From contig JAKPQQ010000053.1 of the NCBI GenBank assembly GCA_029557215.1, positions 1-35,442 of the forward strand: 35,442 nucleotides of DNA. Reading direction: 5' to 3'. Shown here one piece after another: positions 32,667 to 35,442 of the stretch (position 1 is the first letter of the stretch; each line of letters starts with the position of its first letter). Both the position numbers and the translations under genes were made by a program. Source of the DNA: Fibrobacterota bacterium (GTDB lineage Bacteria; Fibrobacterota; Fibrobacteria; UBA5070). The notes under the pieces are model-generated. The model was not told where the DNA came from, searched no databases, and saw only the letters and a list, made by a program, of their open reading frames with translations.

Positions 32667-34087
32667 GCCAGCAGCAACCGCAGGGCGCCATGTGGGCCGG
32701 TCGATTCGAGTCGGGCATGAGCGACGCCCTGCGCGCGATCAGTTTCAGTCTGCATTTCGACCGCAAGCTCCTGCCCTACGACGTGCGCGGATCGCAGGCG
32801 CACGCGAGGTCGCTGGGCCGGTTGGGCGTGGTCTCCCCGGACGAGGTCGAGTCCATCGTGTCGGGCCTGGAAGGGATCCTCTCCGACGTGCTGGAAGGCA
32901 AGGACCTGTTCCTGCCTTCCGACGAGGACGTCCACATGGCCGTGGAGCGCGTGCTCTCCGACCGCGTCGGCGCGCCGGGGCGGAAGCTCCACACGGGGCG
33001 CAGCCGCAACGACCAGGTCGCCACGGCCTTCCGGCTGTACGTGCGCGACAACTGCCGCCGCATCCATGGTCAACTTCTGTCTTTGCAGCGCGCCGTTCTG
33101 GACATCGCGCGCGAGCGCAAGGACACCGTGATGGCCGGCTACACGCACATGCAGCAGGCCCAACCGGTGACGCTGGGCCACTACCTGCTGAGCCTGTACT
33201 TCGCGTTGGAGCGGGACCGCGCCCGGTTCCTGCAGGCCCGCGAACGCGCCGGGCGCAACCCTCTGGGGGCCGGAGCCCTCGCGGGATCGGCCTTTCCCGT
33301 CGACCGTCGCGCCGTGGCGGCCGAACTCGGGTTCGACGGCGTGACGGAAAACTCCATCGACGCGGTGAGCCACCGCGACTGGACGCTGGAGTTCCTGTCG
33401 GCCTGCGCGATCCTGGGAACCACCCTGAGCCGCTACGCGGAGGACTTCGTGACCTGGTCGGCTTCCGAATTCGGGTACGTGACGTTTTCCGACCGCTACA
33501 CCACGGGCAGCTCCATGATGCCCAACAAGAAGAATCCCGACGGGTTCGAGCTCGCGCGCGGCAAGTGCGGGCGCCTGGTGGGCAACCTCACGGCGCTCAT
33601 GACCACCGTGAAGGGCGCGCCCCTCACCTACAGCCGCGATCTGCAGGAAGACAAGGAGCCGGTGTTCGACAGCGCCGAGACGGTTTCCGTTCTGCTGGGG
33701 ATCTTCGATGGTGCGTTGCGCGACGCGAAATGGCATCCTGATCGGATGAAATCCCGTCTGACCGACCTGCTTCTGGCCACCGACCTCGCCGACTACCTCG
33801 TGGAAGACGGAATTCCCTTCCGCGACGCGCACCACCTGGTGGGCGCGCTGGTGGGCGAGGCGACGCGCTCGGCCAAGGGGTTGCTGGACCTTCCCGATTC
33901 CGCTTGGCAGGATCTGCCCGGAGGGCTTTCCATGCGCGGGAAGCTTTCGTTCGAATCGAGCCTGGCTCGGCGGAACATCGAAGGCGGCACGGGTCCGGTT
34001 TCCGTCGCCAACCAGCTCGCGGCCGCCGGGGCCTCGCTGGCCAAGGCGGATGCGATCCAGGCGGAACTCGACAAGGGAGGCTTCTGA
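32663..34087 (+). CDS. argH: Argininosuccinate lyase
   Basis: A 474-residue fumarase-superfamily enzyme that splits argininosuccinate into arginine and fumarate, the last step of arginine biosynthesis. Seen are the N-terminal MWAGRFESGMSDAL, HTGRSRNDQVATAFRLY, the catalytic-region AGYTHMQQAQPVT, and the signature TTGSSMMPNKKNPD (usual form GSSxMPxKKNPD). The ATG at 32663 overlaps the recJ stop and has AAGGAG six bases upstream, within recJ. The length fits the family (455-480). Confidence 0.98.
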   Translation: MSQQQPQGAMWAGRFESGMSDALRAISFSLHFDRKLLPYDVRGSQAHARSLGRLGVVSPDEVESIVSGLEGILSDVLEGKDLFLPSDEDVHMAVERVLSDRVGAPGRKLHTGRSRNDQVATAFRLYVRDNCRRIHGQLLSLQRAVLDIARERKDTVMAGYTHMQQAQPVTLGHYLLSLYFALERDRARFLQARERAGRNPLGAGALAGSAFPVDRRAVAAELGFDGVTENSIDAVSHRDWTLEFLSACAILGTTLSRYAEDFVTWSASEFGYVTFSDRYTTGSSMMPNKKNPDGFELARGKCGRLVGNLTALMTTVKGAPLTYSRDLQEDKEPVFDSAETVSVLLGIFDGALRDAKWHPDRMKSRLTDLLLATDLADYLVEDGIPFRDAHHLVGALVGEATRSAKGLLDLPDSAWQDLPGGLSMRGKLSFESSLARRNIEGGTGPVSVANQLAAAGASLAKADAIQAELDKGGF

Positions 34088-34935
34088 TGGAGTGGTTCCA
34101 CAATTCCAAGTCGGGGATCGAATCGGGCGTCAAGCGCGATGCTCCCAGCGACCTCTGGGTCAAGTGCGAGAGCTGCAAGGAAGTCGTCTACAAGAGCGAC
34201 TGGGCCGACAACCTGGACGTCTGTCCCGCATGCGGGCACCACCACCGGTTCGACGCCAGGCGCTACATCGCGCTTCTGACCGACGAGGGGACGTTCAAGG
34301 AAGAGGACTCCAACATCGGTCCCGCCGACCCGCTCAAGTTTTCCGCCAAGAAGAAATACCGCGACAGCATGTTGGCGGCCCAGAAGAGCACGGGCGAGAA
34401 ATGCGCCGTGGTGAGCGGGACCGGCAAGATGGACGGCAGGGACGTGTCGCTGGCCGTCATGGATTTCCGGTTCATGGGCGGCTCCATGGGTTCGGCCGAA
34501 GGCGAGAAGATCGCCCGCGCCCTGCAGCGCGCCTTGGACCGCAGGATCCCGGCGATCGTGGTTTCCGCTTCGGGCGGCGCGCGCATGCACGAAGGCACGC
34601 TCTCGCTCCTGCAGATGGCCAAGACATCCGCCGTGATCGGGCGGCTGCGCGAAGCGGGAGTCCCGTACGTGTCGCTGCTCACCAACCCCACCACGGGCGG
34701 CGTGACCGCGAGCTTCGCCATGCTGGGCGATGTGAACATCTCCGAGCCCGGCGCCCTGATCGGGTTCGCGGGCGAACGCGTGATCCGCGAGACCATCCGT
34801 CAGGCCCTGCCCGACGGGTTCCAGCGCGCCGAATTCCTCCTCAAGCACGGCTTCCTGGATGCCGTCGTGGCCCGCAAGGACCTCAAGGGCTGGATCTCCA
34901 ACTTCGTTTCGCTCCTGACGGAACGCGTCGCCTGA
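34087..34935 (+). CDS. accD: Acetyl-CoA carboxylase carboxyltransferase subunit beta
   Basis: A 282-residue subunit that carries the zinc ribbon (CESC and CPAC, residues about 27-52) and the crotonase-fold carboxyltransferase half. Typical segments: MDFRFMGGSMGSAEGEKIAR, IVVSASGGARMHEGTLSLLQ, LTNPTTGGVTASFAMLGD and GFAGERVIRETI. With AccA it transfers CO2 from biotin to acetyl-CoA in fatty-acid synthesis. ATG 34087 shares one base with the argH stop and has GGAGG six bases upstream. It is followed by folC, a pairing seen in many bacteria. Confidence 0.98.
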   Translation: MEWFHNSKSGIESGVKRDAPSDLWVKCESCKEVVYKSDWADNLDVCPACGHHHRFDARRYIALLTDEGTFKEEDSNIGPADPLKFSAKKKYRDSMLAAQKSTGEKCAVVSGTGKMDGRDVSLAVMDFRFMGGSMGSAEGEKIARALQRALDRRIPAIVVSASGGARMHEGTLSLLQMAKTSAVIGRLREAGVPYVSLLTNPTTGGVTASFAMLGDVNISEPGALIGFAGERVIRETIRQALPDGFQRAEFLLKHGFLDAVVARKDLKGWISNFVSLLTERVA

Positions 34936-35442
34936 GTCCGCGCGGCTACCAGGCGGCGCTGTCGCGCCTGCTCGCGCGCACGGGTGTCGGAATCCGTCCT
35001 GGTCTGGAGGTCACCAGGGAACTGCTTTCGCGGCTGGGGAATCCCGAACGCGACCTGAAGTGCCTGCACGTGGCCGGGACCAACGGCAAGGGCAGCACCT
35101 GCCGGTTTTCGCATCGATTGCTTTCGCATGCGGGGCTGCGCACGGGGTTGTTCACCAGTCCGCACATGGTGTGCGTGCGCGAGCGGTTCGTGCTGGGCGA
35201 AGAGGCGATCTCCGAGACGGAATTCGTCGATCTTCTCGATCGTGTGGTTCCCGTTTCCGAAGAGATCGGCGCGACCTATTTCGAAACCCTGACGGCCATG
35301 GCCGCCTTGTGGTACCGGGAACGCGAAGCCGACGCGGTGGTCCTGGAAACCGGACTGGGCGGACGACTGGACAGCACCACGGCGTTCCCCGCCGAGGTCT
35401 GCGCGGTGGCGCAGGTGGGGCTGGACCACGAACTCCTGCTGG
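34932..35442 (+). CDS. folC: Folylpolyglutamate/dihydrofolate synthase (3' end outside window; CTG start proposed)
   Basis: The frame reads YQAALSRLLARTGVGIRPGL, then LKCLHVAGTNGKGST (the Mur-ligase-type P-loop diagnostic of FolC), GLFTSPHMVCVRERF, and VLETGLGGRLDSTTAF. FolC adds glutamates to folates. In this frame there is no ATG, GTG or TTG near the N-terminus before YQAALSRLL; the only candidate that gives the usual start is CTG at 34932, in a CTGA overlap with the accD stop, giving SPRGYQAAL. The gene continues past the right edge. Confidence 0.93.
   Translation, partial: MSPRGYQAALSRLLARTGVGIRPGLEVTRELLSRLGNPERDLKCLHVAGTNGKGSTCRFSHRLLSHAGLRTGLFTSPHMVCVRERFVLGEEAISETEFVDLLDRVVPVSEEIGATYFETLTAMAALWYREREADAVVLETGLGGRLDSTTAFPAEVCAVAQVGLDHELLL

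Overview
The window is GC-rich, densely coding DNA from a Gram-negative bacterium. The Gram-negative call rests on an Omp85-like barrel, a second barrel, lipoproteins and an FtsX/EnvC pair. The combination of an MglA-type GTPase, several Roadblock proteins, a DUF4388 protein and an NtrC-type regulator is typical of Myxococcota/Deltaproteobacteria, Fibrobacterota and related phyla. I lean weakly to a Fibrobacterota-like or deltaproteobacterial lineage, but sequence alone does not settle it. No tRNA, rRNA, CRISPR array, insertion sequence or prophage was seen, and no gene-free stretch exceeds 300 bases.

Layout. Positions 1-12568 (minus strand) form one tightly packed run, read from high to low coordinates: NtrC-type regulator, TPR/zinc-cluster membrane protein, DUF4388 protein with a pseudopilin-like tail, two unrecognised proteins, a Roadblock protein, an MglA-like GTPase with a 300-residue Pro-rich tail, an MglB-like Roadblock protein, priA, an Omp85-like protein and (partial) phoH. 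Positions 12610-15509 (minus) carry rpsT, mnmA and thrC, with a palindromic interspersed repeat between mnmA and thrC. Positions 15556-18295 (minus) carry a small envelope operon: lipoprotein, outer-membrane barrel, EEP-fold lipoprotein. Positions 18474-23061 (minus) hold hrpA and a secreted HNH nuclease. Positions 23199-25016 (plus) hold a hemolysin III protein and an atypical MDR dehydrogenase, converging on trmB (minus, 25032-25817).

From 25970 to the right edge a plus-strand operon runs: a protein resembling a catalytically dead primase-helicase, ftsX, envC, holB, recJ, argH, accD, folC (partial). It mixes cell division/peptidoglycan, replication/repair and metabolism.

The points most worth a second look are: the Ras-like GTPase/Roadblock cluster with its membrane partners; the degenerate primase-like protein in the slot where ftsE would be expected; a 13-bp near-palindrome (GACGGAATCCGTC) scattered through coding sequence; and a genome style in which genes are joined by 4-base NTGA overlaps using ATG, GTG, TTG and apparently even CTG starts.
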